Assembly (NCBI GenBank): GCA_034932485.1
Contig: JAYFOQ010000023.1
Coordinates: forward strand, 54,402 to 118,401
From: Gordonibacter sp034932485
GTDB taxonomy: Bacteria; Actinomycetota; Coriobacteriia; Coriobacteriales; Eggerthellaceae
Reading direction: 5' to 3'
Length of the DNA stretch: 64,000 bases
Under the pieces are notes generated by a model. That model saw only the letters and a program-made list of their open reading frames with translations. It had not been told where the DNA came from and did no database searches. The position numbers and the translations under genes were made by a program. Shown here in pieces: positions 45,751 to 55,199 of the stretch; within the stretch, counting starts at the first letter, position 1; every line of letters starts with the position of its first letter.

Positions 45751-47859
45751 ATGAAAGGCGTAATAGTGAAGCGATGTGTTTTCAAAAAAACGATGACTAG
45801 AAAAATTCTTTTAACACTTCTGTCGATTGTTCTTATCGAAGCGTTTGTTTTTAATTTTCCTTTTTGGGAATCCCTCGTCTTCAATAACACATCAACATTA
45901 AACGCCGAAGATCATAGGGGCCTGTCAATCCGTGATGATATATACACCACCACGGAAGACAGTAACGCCTATCTTGAGTTCACCATACCTCACGAAACTG
46001 TCAATAATTTATATTTAGATTTTATAGATACAGCCACTGATAGAAGTCCATTTTCCGCGGGAGAAGCTATTAATGTTTCTATATATGTAATTGACCAAGG
46101 AAATACTGAGAGTTTCGTCAAACTCGGAAGCACGCAAATTAGCACCAAACTCGAAGCCACAAAGTTTGTCCGAATGCATGCTTCTGGTAAAGTTTCGAAC
46201 ATCAGAATAGAATTTAATTCGCCGAAAGGTTCGGTTTTTCAGCTAAAAACTGTAGAAATCAATACCATTCGCCCCCTTCTCGTATCCCCTATGCGCGTAT
46301 TACTATTAGCAGCAGCCGCATGCCTTCTACTGCTTTTCTTGCCAAGCTCAACCATATGGCGGGAGCGTCTTAATTTGAAAATTAGTCGCCAGCGCCATTT
46401 GCTGATCAGTGTAGTTTTATTACAAATTGTAGCGGTGGTTTTCGTTAGCCAACTCATCGTTCCATCACGAGTGTTTTCAGACACCTATCTTACAGAAAAT
46501 GGCTCATTTGTTAATGACGACAACCAATACAACCATCTGGCAGATGCGTTTATTGCAGGAAATGTATACCTTGATTTAGAAGTTCCTTCTTGGTTACGCA
46601 ATATGGACAATCCTTACGACGCAGCAGCACGAGGCGGCTTATCTCGTGAAACAAATGAACCAACTTATTGGGACTACGCCTACTACAACGGTCATTATTA
46701 TTCCTACTTCGGTGCTTTACCAGCTATTTCCACATTCGTTCCCTATAAATTATTGACTGGCCAAGATTTAAGAACAGATTACGCTGTAATTATTTTCTCG
46801 ATCGGACTCATACTTGCAGCCACATATTTCTTGAATGCTTTTATGAAGCGATACCTCAGAAAATCTAGTTTTGGATTCTTCCTCATTTGTTTACTTTTTA
46901 TGGTTTCCAGCAGCGGTATACTTACCCAAGCTTTTCTACCAAAAGTCTATTCTCCACCAATACTCTCAGCCCTGATGTTTAGCTTTCTTGGACTTGGACT
47001 TTGGGTCAGTGCAAAAAATAAATCCAGCCTATCCAAGGTGCATCTATTTTTCGGCGCTTTTTTTATCGCGCTAACACTGGGTTGCAGACCGCAATTCATC
47101 CTTACGGCTTTATTTGCCTTTCCAATATTCTGGGATGATATTGTAAAAAATCGTTCTTTTTTTTCCAGATCGGGCATAGGGAACACCGCCTGCGTCATCT
47201 TGCCATTTATTGCAATTGCGTTCTTTGCAATGTGGTACAACTTTATTCGCTTTGACTCGTTATTCGATTTTGGCGCAACGTACAACCTAACCGGTTTCGA
47301 TATGGAACACAAATCATTCTCTCTATCCCTAATACCTTGGGGAGTATATCTGTATCTCTTTCAACCACTCATCATCGAACCAAATTTTCCGTTCCTGTTC
47401 CAAGTACAGCAACCAAACAACTACATGGGGCAATTTATTATGGAGCCTTTTTTTGGTGGATTCCTAGCCTTTTCACCTGCGTCAATATTCATTTTCGCTA
47501 GCTTCAAAAAACAAAAAATACTAGGCGAATGCGGGTTAAGGGGAATATGCATATGCGCCTTGATACTTGCCGGCTTCATTATGATTGTTGATATGCAAGT
47601 TGCCAGTATCTCCATGCGATACTTTAGTGACTTTGGCTGGTTACTTGCCATTGTTGGAATCTGCGTTGCGTATTTTTACACTGACGGCGCGAACGCTTCC
47701 AACAAAGATCTCATTTTGAAAGTGTTCGTATGCTTGGTTCTTCTGGGTGTTTTCTTGAATTGTTGGAATCTATTATCTGACGGGCGCTATGGAGAACTCG
47801 TGTCGAGCAATAGCACTCTCTACCGTACACTAGAGTCTTGGTTTCTCCCGCTGATGTAG
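45751..47859 (+). CDS. GT-C-like polytopic membrane protein of a glycan cluster
   Basis: 702 residues. One membrane helix (about 19-36) is followed by an extracytoplasmic beta-rich domain (about 40-170), then about 10-11 further helices. The loop after the third helix has RVFSDTYLTENGSFVNDDNQYNHLADAF, with acidic residues where GT-C enzymes hold their catalytic Asp. I do not recognise a named family. Position next to Wzm/Wzt suggests a role in lipid-linked or exported sugar transfer. The start is uncertain: ATG 45751 lacks a site, while GTG 45766 has GAAAGG about 7 nt upstream. AT-rich compared with the left half of the window. Confidence 0.7.
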   Translation: MKGVIVKRCVFKKTMTRKILLTLLSIVLIEAFVFNFPFWESLVFNNTSTLNAEDHRGLSIRDDIYTTTEDSNAYLEFTIPHETVNNLYLDFIDTATDRSPFSAGEAINVSIYVIDQGNTESFVKLGSTQISTKLEATKFVRMHASGKVSNIRIEFNSPKGSVFQLKTVEINTIRPLLVSPMRVLLLAAAACLLLLFLPSSTIWRERLNLKISRQRHLLISVVLLQIVAVVFVSQLIVPSRVFSDTYLTENGSFVNDDNQYNHLADAFIAGNVYLDLEVPSWLRNMDNPYDAAARGGLSRETNEPTYWDYAYYNGHYYSYFGALPAISTFVPYKLLTGQDLRTDYAVIIFSIGLILAATYFLNAFMKRYLRKSSFGFFLICLLFMVSSSGILTQAFLPKVYSPPILSALMFSFLGLGLWVSAKNKSSLSKVHLFFGAFFIALTLGCRPQFILTALFAFPIFWDDIVKNRSFFSRSGIGNTACVILPFIAIAFFAMWYNFIRFDSLFDFGATYNLTGFDMEHKSFSLSLIPWGVYLYLFQPLIIEPNFPFLFQVQQPNNYMGQFIMEPFFGGFLAFSPASIFIFASFKKQKILGECGLRGICICALILAGFIMIVDMQVASISMRYFSDFGWLLAIVGICVAYFYTDGANASNKDLILKVFVCLVLLGVFLNCWNLLSDGRYGELVSSNSTLYRTLESWFLPLM

Positions 47860-47997
47860 AGAACACAGGCTAAAGCTCAAGATTTTTAGTGATAATCAGC
47901 TCTTAGACATCAACTTGAAAGACAGTACAATAAAATGAACTGTTCAACAATCTGTCTTCTCCTATTGGGCTAAGAAACAGAAAACTTGGAAGGTAAT

Positions 47998-48789
47998 ATG
48001 AAAAGCAATTCTCGAACAAAAATACTCTTTAGGCGTAATCTTTTTATCATTACGTCGTTGGTATCAAAAGATTTCAAACTAAAATATCGACGAAGTGCGC
48101 TTGGGGTTCTTTGGTCGGTATTAAACCCACTTCTCATGATGTGTGTGCTCACCGCAGTATTTAGCAACATCCTCAAATTTGGTGGCAGTATCGAAAATTT
48201 TCCGCTGTATTTAATTCTCGGAAATATACTTTTTGCACTCATGGCAGATTCAACTGGAGGAGCCATGAGCTCCATTCTTGAATCTGCTCCTCTTATCAAA
48301 AAAATTAGAGTCTCAAAAATGGTATTTCCAATTGAAAAAGTTCTCTTTCAGCTGGTTAACTTCGCTATCTCATTAATCGCAGTAGCAATTGTAATGATAT
48401 TTTTTCAAATAACACCCACAATTAATTTACTAGCCTTACCACTGCTTCTTTTGTTTATGATGCTATTCTGTGCGGGACTCGGAATGCTGCTTTCAGCACT
48501 CGCCGTATTCTTCCGGGACGTTTGCCACCTATGGGGCGTAATAATAACCGCGTGGACCTACGCAACACCGCTATTTTATCCAATTGATATCCTACCTGAC
48601 TGGATGAAAGCAGCTGAAGTATTCAACCCCATGTACCATTATGTGACTTACTTTAGAGATATTGCGATGAATAACGTTATGCCCGGACTGAAGGAACAAC
48701 TAATTTGTTTTTTCATGGCGCTAATAACTTTCATAATCGGATTCGCTGTATTCAAGGCAACTGAAAAGAAATTTATCCTATACGTATAG
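47998..48789 (+). CDS. ABC-2 type polysaccharide export permease (Wzm-like)
   Basis: 263 residues with six membrane helices, the ABC2_membrane layout of Wzm/TagG. LVSKDFKLKYRRSALGVLWSVLNPLLMM is the family's amphipathic entry segment, and TPLFYPIDILPDWMKAAEVFNPMYHYVTYFR is the conserved C-terminal block. It forms the channel for a lipid-linked glycan. ATG 47998 follows GGAAGG. The ATPase gene starts 8 nt after its stop. Confidence 0.93.
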   Translation: MKSNSRTKILFRRNLFIITSLVSKDFKLKYRRSALGVLWSVLNPLLMMCVLTAVFSNILKFGGSIENFPLYLILGNILFALMADSTGGAMSSILESAPLIKKIRVSKMVFPIEKVLFQLVNFAISLIAVAIVMIFFQITPTINLLALPLLLLFMMLFCAGLGMLLSALAVFFRDVCHLWGVIITAWTYATPLFYPIDILPDWMKAAEVFNPMYHYVTYFRDIAMNNVMPGLKEQLICFFMALITFIIGFAVFKATEKKFILYV

Positions 48790-48797
48790 GAGGCATC

Positions 48798-50651
48798 ATG
48801 CTTAACAACATCAACACCTCAAAACTCACAACAGAGAACCTCCTTCAAGAAAATACGAACCCTGTTATGGTTGACGTTTCACATGTTTCAATGGTCTTCA
48901 ACATGGCAAGCGAGCAACTAAACAGCCTAAAAGAATACGTTATCGCCATCGCCCGTCGTGAACTTATGTTTAAAGAGTTTCGGGCGCTTAATGACATTTC
49001 ATTTCAGGTTCACAAAGGTGATGTTTTTGGCATCATGGGAACCAATGGGTCCGGTAAATCAACCATGCTAAAAATTGTTGCAGGAGTGCTTGAGCCAACT
49101 GAGGGAAAGTGTTCAATTAGCGGAAACATCGCACCATTGATTGAGCTTGGTGCCGGCTTTGACATGGAGCTTACCGCACGTGAAAATATTTATCTCAATG
49201 GATCGCTTTTGGGTTATTCGCATAAATTTATCAAGCAGAACTTTGATGAAATTGTCGCTTTTGCAGAAATTGATGAGTTTCTCGATATGCCTATGAAGAA
49301 CTACTCTTCCGGCATGATTGCTCGCATCGCCTTCGCAATTGCTACTGTTATCGTTCCGGACATTCTGATCGTAGACGAAGTGCTTTCAGTTGGCGATTTT
49401 ATGTTTCAACAAAAGTGCGAGCGTCGCATAACGCAGCTCATAAAAGAGCATGATGTAACGGTGCTTATCGTTTCTCACAATAATGACCAAATAGAAAGAC
49501 TCTGCAACAAGGTCATATGGATAGAAAAAGGCCACGCCCGTATGATTGGAACTGCTGAGGAGGTCTGTAGGGCTTATCGAGTGTTAGGTGGACACGTTGG
49601 GACGAAAGAGTCAGAGGAGCTCGTTTTCTCAATGATGAATAATGTTGTGGATTGTCCTGATACCATCTCTGACATCATCTCCGCTGAGAGCCGATACGGC
49701 ACCGCAGCAAAACTTGCCGCCCGATGCGAATTTCAAACAGGAGGAACTGTTATCTTGGCACCGGGAGAAAACGCGGAACACTGCATTGCAGCAACGGGTC
49801 TTTCGGGCATAATCGATGCGCCTGTTTTACTGTGTAAGCAAGCAATCATACCCGATGTTACAGCGCAAGAGTTAAAGCGCCTCGACCCAAAGAATATTTT
49901 TGTTATTGATCAAAGTGAAGCTTCATTTACGCAGATCGCTACTCTCATTCAAGAGGTCACTGACAGGTGTGAGTCAGTAATTAGTCTTTGTAGCGATTCT
50001 GCAGCAGGCATTGCAAAGGAGATATATCGAGTAGGAACCAAACATGGGAACTGGAGCCGTACCGCTATCATCTCCTACCCCGGATGCACAGGTGACCTTA
50101 TTTCCTTCTTTCCCTATTTGTTCTCACAAAAAGTTCCTGTTTTTTTTAACCTCGGAGATGGAACCATCGACAACGACACTGCCGCTATCATCATGTCAGG
50201 GGCTTTTGATCGCCTACTTGTTTTAGGTGGTTATATAGAAATTCCTGATTCCTTTTTAGAGTCATGCAACAAAAACGGAGTTGCTACTGAACGCATTTGC
50301 GGAACCAGCCCATACCACGCCAATGAGCTTATCAACGACCATATGACATCGACAGATCATACTGATGTCATATCGATTGAAAGGCTTATCGTTCTGTCTG
50401 CCATTAATCCATCCGATGCTTTCGCTGCAGGAGCTTATGCGGGAAAAACCCATTCTGCTTTCTTGCTAGAAGACCCACAAAATCTAGACAGTGTCGCTCA
50501 TGCGCTGACGTACATTCAGAAAGAGCAAGGGCAAATAGATCACCTCACCTTTCTCGGTGATGCAATACGCTTCAATGAAATGGACCGAAATATTCTTTGC
50601 AAAGCCGTTTTGCTCGCGAAAAATGGTGCAGATTGCTCAGAAGAGAAATAA
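48798..50651 (+). CDS. Wzt-like export ATPase fused to cell-wall-binding-repeat-2-like array
   Basis: 617 residues. Residues 25-265 are a Wzt/TagH-type ABC ATPase: Walker A GTNGSGKST (81-89), signature YSSGM near 169, Walker B ILIVDE (189-194), H-loop VSHN. Wzt proteins often add a C-terminal glycan-binding beta-sandwich. Here residues about 290-617 instead read like about three cell wall binding repeat 2 (CWB2, PF04122) modules: SRYGTAAKLA, TVILAPGENAEHCIAATGLSG, APVLL in the first; DRLLVLGG in the second; LSAINPSDAFAAGAYAG with HSAFLL in the third. CWB2 modules normally sit outside the cell and bind anionic wall polymers. There is no signal peptide, so this array must be cytoplasmic. AGGAGG precedes ATG 48798. 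Confidence 0.87.
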   Translation: MLNNINTSKLTTENLLQENTNPVMVDVSHVSMVFNMASEQLNSLKEYVIAIARRELMFKEFRALNDISFQVHKGDVFGIMGTNGSGKSTMLKIVAGVLEPTEGKCSISGNIAPLIELGAGFDMELTARENIYLNGSLLGYSHKFIKQNFDEIVAFAEIDEFLDMPMKNYSSGMIARIAFAIATVIVPDILIVDEVLSVGDFMFQQKCERRITQLIKEHDVTVLIVSHNNDQIERLCNKVIWIEKGHARMIGTAEEVCRAYRVLGGHVGTKESEELVFSMMNNVVDCPDTISDIISAESRYGTAAKLAARCEFQTGGTVILAPGENAEHCIAATGLSGIIDAPVLLCKQAIIPDVTAQELKRLDPKNIFVIDQSEASFTQIATLIQEVTDRCESVISLCSDSAAGIAKEIYRVGTKHGNWSRTAIISYPGCTGDLISFFPYLFSQKVPVFFNLGDGTIDNDTAAIIMSGAFDRLLVLGGYIEIPDSFLESCNKNGVATERICGTSPYHANELINDHMTSTDHTDVISIERLIVLSAINPSDAFAAGAYAGKTHSAFLLEDPQNLDSVAHALTYIQKEQGQIDHLTFLGDAIRFNEMDRNILCKAVLLAKNGADCSEEK

Positions 50652-50685
50652 GTTCCGATATTACATCTTACGGGAGTAGATAAAC

Positions 50686-51642
50686 ATGAACACCGAGAAT
50701 AGCACAAGGGAAAGATCTGTTGCGGTCCTTATCCCTTGCTACAACGAGGCATTAACCATTGGGAAGGTGATTGACGATTTTAAGCGCGCTTTACCGAATG
50801 CAACCATTTATGTATACGACAACAATTCATCTGACAACACTTCAGAGATAGCGCGCGCTCATGGAGCTGTAGTTCGGCATGAAGCTCGTCAGGGAAAAGG
50901 CAACGTAGTCCGTCAGATGATAAGAGATATATCATCTGATTACTATATTATGGTCGATGGTGATGACACCTATCCAGCCGAAGCCGCACTAGATCTTCTC
51001 GCTCCACTCATTAAGGATGAGGCAGATATGTCAGTAGGTGATCGCCTTTCAAATGGCACCTATGGCCAAGAGAATAAACGCGCGCTCCACGGGTTCGGCA
51101 ATGATCTCGTACGTGTTCTAATAAAATGGATCTACGGATTCGAATTCAAGGATGTCATGACGGGTTATCGCGCGTTTAATGCTGTTTTTGCAAAAACCAT
51201 GCCTGTGCTCTCTCCTGGCTTTGAAATCGAGACAGAGCTTTCAATCCACGCGGTTGATAAACGATGGCGTATTTCGGAGGTAGCCATCGATTACCGCGAT
51301 CGGCCTGAAGGCAGCGAGTCAAAGCTTAATACGATCTCCGACGGCATGAAGGTGCTGCTTATGATAATGTCCCTGTTTAAGGATTATCGTCCATTAGTGT
51401 TGTTTTCGTTAATCGCCTTGATATCTTGTCTGCTTGGATTGATTGTAGGACTCCCTGTAATAGCTGAGTTTTTTGCTACCGGATTTGTTTCACGCCTTCC
51501 ATCCGCACTACTAGCAGTAGGACTCGTATTCATTGGAACCCTGTCACTTGCCTGCGGTCTTATACTCGACACCGTTGTGAAGGGTGCACGTAAGCAGTAC
51601 GAAATAGATGTTACCGATACATATTGGCGCTATATCAAATAA
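50686..51642 (+). CDS. GT2 polyprenyl-phosphate glycosyltransferase (GtrB-like)
   Basis: 318 residues. The GT-A domain (VAVLIPCYNEALTIG, VYDNNSSDNT, MVDGDDTYP with the DxD) is followed by two C-terminal membrane helices (about 232-255 and 270-300), the GtrB/DPM1 membrane layout. It probably makes undecaprenyl-phosphate-linked single sugars for outer-face GT-C enzymes such as the 45751 protein. ATG 50686 follows GGGAG. A strong terminator closes the cluster 5 nt downstream. Confidence 0.9.
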   Translation: MNTENSTRERSVAVLIPCYNEALTIGKVIDDFKRALPNATIYVYDNNSSDNTSEIARAHGAVVRHEARQGKGNVVRQMIRDISSDYYIMVDGDDTYPAEAALDLLAPLIKDEADMSVGDRLSNGTYGQENKRALHGFGNDLVRVLIKWIYGFEFKDVMTGYRAFNAVFAKTMPVLSPGFEIETELSIHAVDKRWRISEVAIDYRDRPEGSESKLNTISDGMKVLLMIMSLFKDYRPLVLFSLIALISCLLGLIVGLPVIAEFFATGFVSRLPSALLAVGLVFIGTLSLACGLILDTVVKGARKQYEIDVTDTYWRYIK

Positions 51643-51646
51643 AAAC

Positions 51647-51672
51647 TCGCCGAGATTATACAATCTCGGCGA
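51647..51672 (+). terminator. Terminator of the Wzm/Wzt cluster
   Basis: A perfect 11-bp stem (TCGCCGAGATT with its complement) has a 4-nt loop, 4 nt past the stop of the GT2 gene. Only a loose T-rich tail follows. Confidence 0.65.
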
Positions 51673-51723
51673 ATCAGTTTATTGGAAAATGTTAGCATTC
51701 AAATCTGGCTTACAGGAAATATT

Positions 51724-51925
51724 CTAAGCAAATAGGTCTAGTTTCCATCGCTGAGCATTTGATCCATTAGGTGCCCAAATTTGTACGTTTACTTCGTTTT
51801 CAGTACTAGACCCGCTACGTCCAAGCAACAACCTTCACCCGTAGCAGAGTACGTAACTAAAGTATCATCCGAATCTTTTTTATACTTCAATTCTGAGCAA
51901 GGCTGCTATTAGATTGACATTGCCC
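51724..51925 (-). pseudogene. C-terminal remnant of a ricin-repeat lectin gene
   Basis: Read on the minus strand this stretch resembles the last ~60 residues of the 56022-58892 protein. Pieces in three frames read SSLAQN, then a TGA where the relative has Trp, then SIKK, DTLVTYSATGEGCCLDVAG, another shift, and NVQIWAPNGSNAQRWKL before a TAG at 51726-51724. The relative reads SLAQNWSLKK, LVLYSATGGGCCLDVAG and NVQIWTPNGSIAQKWKF. At least one nonsense change and two frameshifts are visible. The upstream part is gone; the IS256-family left end begins about 120 bp away. Confidence 0.8.
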
Positions 51926-52104
51926 GCAAAAGTCAAACAGAATTTCCTCATTGGGGCAAGGACTTTTCCCTTGATCACGTGCCGAATGTTGGTGTAAGGA
52001 GAAGTTTTGATTTGAAAGCCAGATAGGCCTGAACATGAAAATACGGTCATCGTCTAGAATCAATTACGACCAAGTAAACCGATTCGAAAAGGACGACAAC
52101 CGCA

Positions 52105-52653
52105 ATGACTACTTTACCCGATACAATGCCGAAATTCGATGATGGAATACTGGATTTACGAGAACTTGCCAGAACACTTGCCGAAACGCTTATCAACGAG
52201 ATAATGGCAGCACAAGCCGACATGCTTTGTGAAGACGGCAACTCGCGCAACGGCTACCGCAAACGCAAGCTAATCACCAGCGTCGGCGAAATCACGATGA
52301 AGATTCCCAAGCTGCGTATGGGAAGCTATTTCCCTGACGATGCTATCGAGCGTTACTCACGCACGGACCGCGCCGTAGTTGCCGCTGTAGCTGAAATGTA
52401 TGCCACCGGCGTATCAACCAGGAAAATCGAGAAGGTTGCAGTGAAGTTGGGTGTGAGCAAGATGAGTGTCAGTCAGGTCAGCCGCATATGCGAGGCCCTC
52501 GTCGATGAGGTGGCCGACCTTCAACATCAGACGTTCGATGATATCGAATTCCCTTATCTCTGGATTGACGCCACCTACATCAAGACGCGTGAGAATGGAC
52601 ATGTCTTTTCGATGGCAACCGTTACCGCCATCGGTTGCGGCGAAGACGGCTGA
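52105..52653 (+). pseudogene. IS256-family transposase, N-terminal half
   Basis: 182 residues, from MTTLPDTMPKFDDG to GCGEDG, then a TGA supplied by the inserted IS21 end. CEDGNSRNGYRKRKLITSVG and IPKLRMGSYFP are IS256 N-terminal blocks; WIDATYIKTREN holds the first catalytic Asp. The reading frame rejoins exactly at 55206 if the insertion and one GACGGC copy are removed. Not functional as it stands. Confidence 0.88.
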
Positions 52654-52748
52654 TTATTCGCACGCAATAGCACCGGTGCTCGCAGGGTAGCTTGCACCGG
52701 TGTTTTCATTTGGAGCACCGCTCGATTTCAAGCGGAGCACCGTTTTAG

Positions 52749-53492
52749 CTACCGGGGCTTTGTTGTCGTAAGTTCACGCATGTTGACATCGCCCATCTTC
52801 ATTACGGTTACGTTGTGAACAATGCGATCCATTACCGCGTCTGCATGAACGCCTCCTCCGAGACGACGGTGCCAGTCTTCGCGAGGGTATTGCGAGCAAA
52901 ATATCGTCGATGTGCAGTCAAAGCGGCGCTCTACCAATTCCAGTATGAAGCGCATCTGCTCGTCGCTTAGCGGGTCTATCAGCTATTCGTCCATGATCAG
53001 GACCTTATATCTGGCATATTTTGACACCAGCTTCGATTCTGCCTTGCCTGCCGCCATGCTTACCACGCGCTCTTCGAATAGATTCGGCATGCGAACGTAA
53101 GCCGTAGACAGCCCATGTTTGCATGCTTGCTTGCCAAGAGCGCAGGCTAGATGAGACTTACCCGTGCCCGTTACCCCCTCTAACACGATGTCGGTTGCAT
53201 TGTCTACGAAGCGGGCCGTGGCCAGGTTGGAGATGAGCTGTCGATCAAGCGGGCGATCTTCGTAGATGATGTTTGCGATATCAGCTTGAGGAAGCCTGAA
53301 GTGCGCCCGCGTTATAAGGCGCCGGACCTTGGCGTTCTCCTGCTCCTGATGTGCGATGTCGATAGCCGTTTTCAGGCGGTCATCGAACGAAAGGGTGTCG
53401 TAGGCACTGTCTTTTTCCATATCGTCGAGCGCTACAACCATTTCAGGCACGCCCATCTCACGCAGCTTTCTCCTTGTTTCCGAATCAAGCAT
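52749..53492 (-). pseudogene. istB: IS21-family IstB ATPase with internal amber stop
   Basis: The frame starts ATG 53492 after GGAGGAGTG, right behind the istA stop. It has an AAA+ Walker A (GVTGTGKSH) and Walker B (VLIMDE), then a TAG at 52985-52983. The same frame continues without other stops to 52749 with normal IstB sequence (LIDPLSDEQMRFILELVERR, FCSQYPREDWHRRLGGG, ADAVMDRIVHN). IstB relatives have Trp at the stop position (MDEWL), so a single TGG to TAG change explains it. The truncated 169-residue product would lack the sensor part. Confidence 0.87.
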
Positions 53493-55046
53493 CTAGCACT
53501 CCTCCTTGCCAGCGTAGTATTCTGCTCCGCGAACGTAGCCACCGGTCTCAACGGCAGGCTTGGCTGGTTTGAGGCTAAGATCGGCTTGGCTGGCAAGAAC
53601 CGTGCGCAGGAAGCGATAGCGAGGGGAAGCGGTCTTCTCCAGAGCATAAGCGCAAGCTGACTCGAGGCGCTCGGCGCCATAGCGCTTCGACAGGTTAAGG
53701 ATAGACAGTGCCGGGTTGTATGCCTGCTCTTTGATCTGGATGCCATCGAACACCTTGGAGACGACAGTTTCGCAAGCTGCCCCGATCTCACGCGCCCAGC
53801 GGAGCATGCGCTTATCGTCCCATTCGGGCCGTGCGAACTCTGGAGGCATGTGCTGGGGTTCTGTGTGGCAGCGGTAGCGAACGTAGTTGGGAAAGCGCGG
53901 ATGCGTGGCGACGCGCGAGCCATGGTCGAAGGCCTCGACAACACCCTGAGTCACCTTCAGGTCGACCTTCTTGCCTACCAAAGAATAAGGCACTGAGTAG
54001 CGGTTCGTCTCATATACCACATGGAAGTCCAAGTTCACACTGCGTCCATAAACCCATTTGCATATCTCATAAGGAGCAGCTGGTAGGGGAGCCAGGCTGC
54101 AAAGTTCCACCTCTTTGAATACCTCCGCGCGGCTGCCGTCACGCTTCTGGAAGGGAGCTGCATTGAATTCGTTGACCTTTATAGCAATGGCTGCATTGAG
54201 CTCGTCAAGTGTGGCGAATTCAGTGCCACGAAGTTTGGCGATGACGGCGGTGGCGATTTTGCCGACCATGCCCTCGACGCTCGGCTTCTGCTTCAGTTTG
54301 CGCACACCGGTGGGCATGATGGCCGTCACGTAATGACGGGCAAGCGATTCGTAAGCTTCGTTGAGGACGATCTCTCCCTCTTTGGGGTGTTTGATCACGC
54401 CCGTCTTCAAGTTGTCGCAAACGGTACGAACAGGTACACCACCTATGAATTCATAAGCGTGCACATGGCACGAAAGCCAGGTGTCTTGTTTCATGTCAAG
54501 CGTAGCCTCTACGTAACCGTACTGGGAGTATGGTAAGGTAGCCACGAACAGGTAGACCTTGGATATTTCTCCGGTAGCGGGGTTTACCAGGCGCATCGTG
54601 GACCCTGACCAGTCCACTTCCATAACTTGACCTGGCTTGTGCTCCAAATGGTTGGTGACGTTTTTGGTGAGGACGTATTCGGCGTATCCGCGATTGAACG
54701 TCGAGTAGCTTGTGCAAGCGGCGCTCTCCTCAGCGCAACGATCCCGATGTTCCTCCCACAGCAGCTTGAGCGTGACCCCGGTCTTCTTCAACTCTGAATG
54801 TACGTAGTCGTAATCCGGTGCGACAACCACCATCTCGGCCGCTGCACGTTTAGGGAATACTTTTGCGTAGACTTCGGCATCATCGAGATCCTTGACGTCG
54901 TCCCAGCGAATGCCAAGCTCATCTGCAGCATCGAATACCGCCATCACGGAATGCATCGACATTCCCCTGCTCCGCACAATTGACTTGCGGGATTGACCCT
55001 TTGCGCGAAGCTCCAATATCAACTTCGCCCTGATCTTGTTCGCCAT
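53493..55046 (-). CDS. istA: IS21-family transposase IstA
   Basis: 517 residues, full length and open. An N-terminal helix-turn-helix (AKLILELRAKGQSRKSIVRS) precedes the DDE integrase core with EVDWSG (Asp), VCDNLKTGV (Asp) and KPSVEGMVG (Glu). The C-terminal beta-barrel domain follows (SVPYSLVGKKVDLKVTQG). It cuts and joins the IS21 ends together with IstB. I chose ATG 55046 with AAAGGA 9 nt upstream; two earlier in-frame ATGs lie too close to that site. With istB interrupted, transposition would need help from another copy. Confidence 0.92.
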   Translation of the reverse strand: MANKIRAKLILELRAKGQSRKSIVRSRGMSMHSVMAVFDAADELGIRWDDVKDLDDAEVYAKVFPKRAAAEMVVVAPDYDYVHSELKKTGVTLKLLWEEHRDRCAEESAACTSYSTFNRGYAEYVLTKNVTNHLEHKPGQVMEVDWSGSTMRLVNPATGEISKVYLFVATLPYSQYGYVEATLDMKQDTWLSCHVHAYEFIGGVPVRTVCDNLKTGVIKHPKEGEIVLNEAYESLARHYVTAIMPTGVRKLKQKPSVEGMVGKIATAVIAKLRGTEFATLDELNAAIAIKVNEFNAAPFQKRDGSRAEVFKEVELCSLAPLPAAPYEICKWVYGRSVNLDFHVVYETNRYSVPYSLVGKKVDLKVTQGVVEAFDHGSRVATHPRFPNYVRYRCHTEPQHMPPEFARPEWDDKRMLRWAREIGAACETVVSKVFDGIQIKEQAYNPALSILNLSKRYGAERLESACAYALEKTASPRYRFLRTVLASQADLSLKPAKPAVETGGYVRGAEYYAGKEEC

Positions 55047-55199
55047 AAGCATCATTCCTTTCTATAGAATCGGCGACTAATCCAATTCTATAAAGGCGGT
55101 GCTCACGGTGATTCCGACAGTCCATGTCAAACGGTGCTTGGTATGATTTTCGATGGTGCTCCAAATGCGAACGGTGGTGCTACGGCGTGCGAATAATCA

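Larger units (their letters stand above)
52651..55199. mobile_element. IS21-family element inserted in the IS256 transposase gene
   Basis: 2549 bp, bounded by perfect 15-bp inverted repeats (TGATTATTCGCACGC at 52651-52665 and its complement at 55185-55199). The 6-bp direct repeat GACGGC flanks it (52645-52650 and 55200-55205). Both ends also carry several GGAGCACCG-like repeats, the multiple terminal repeats expected of IS21 elements. It encodes istA and a broken istB on the minus strand. Confidence 0.93.
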
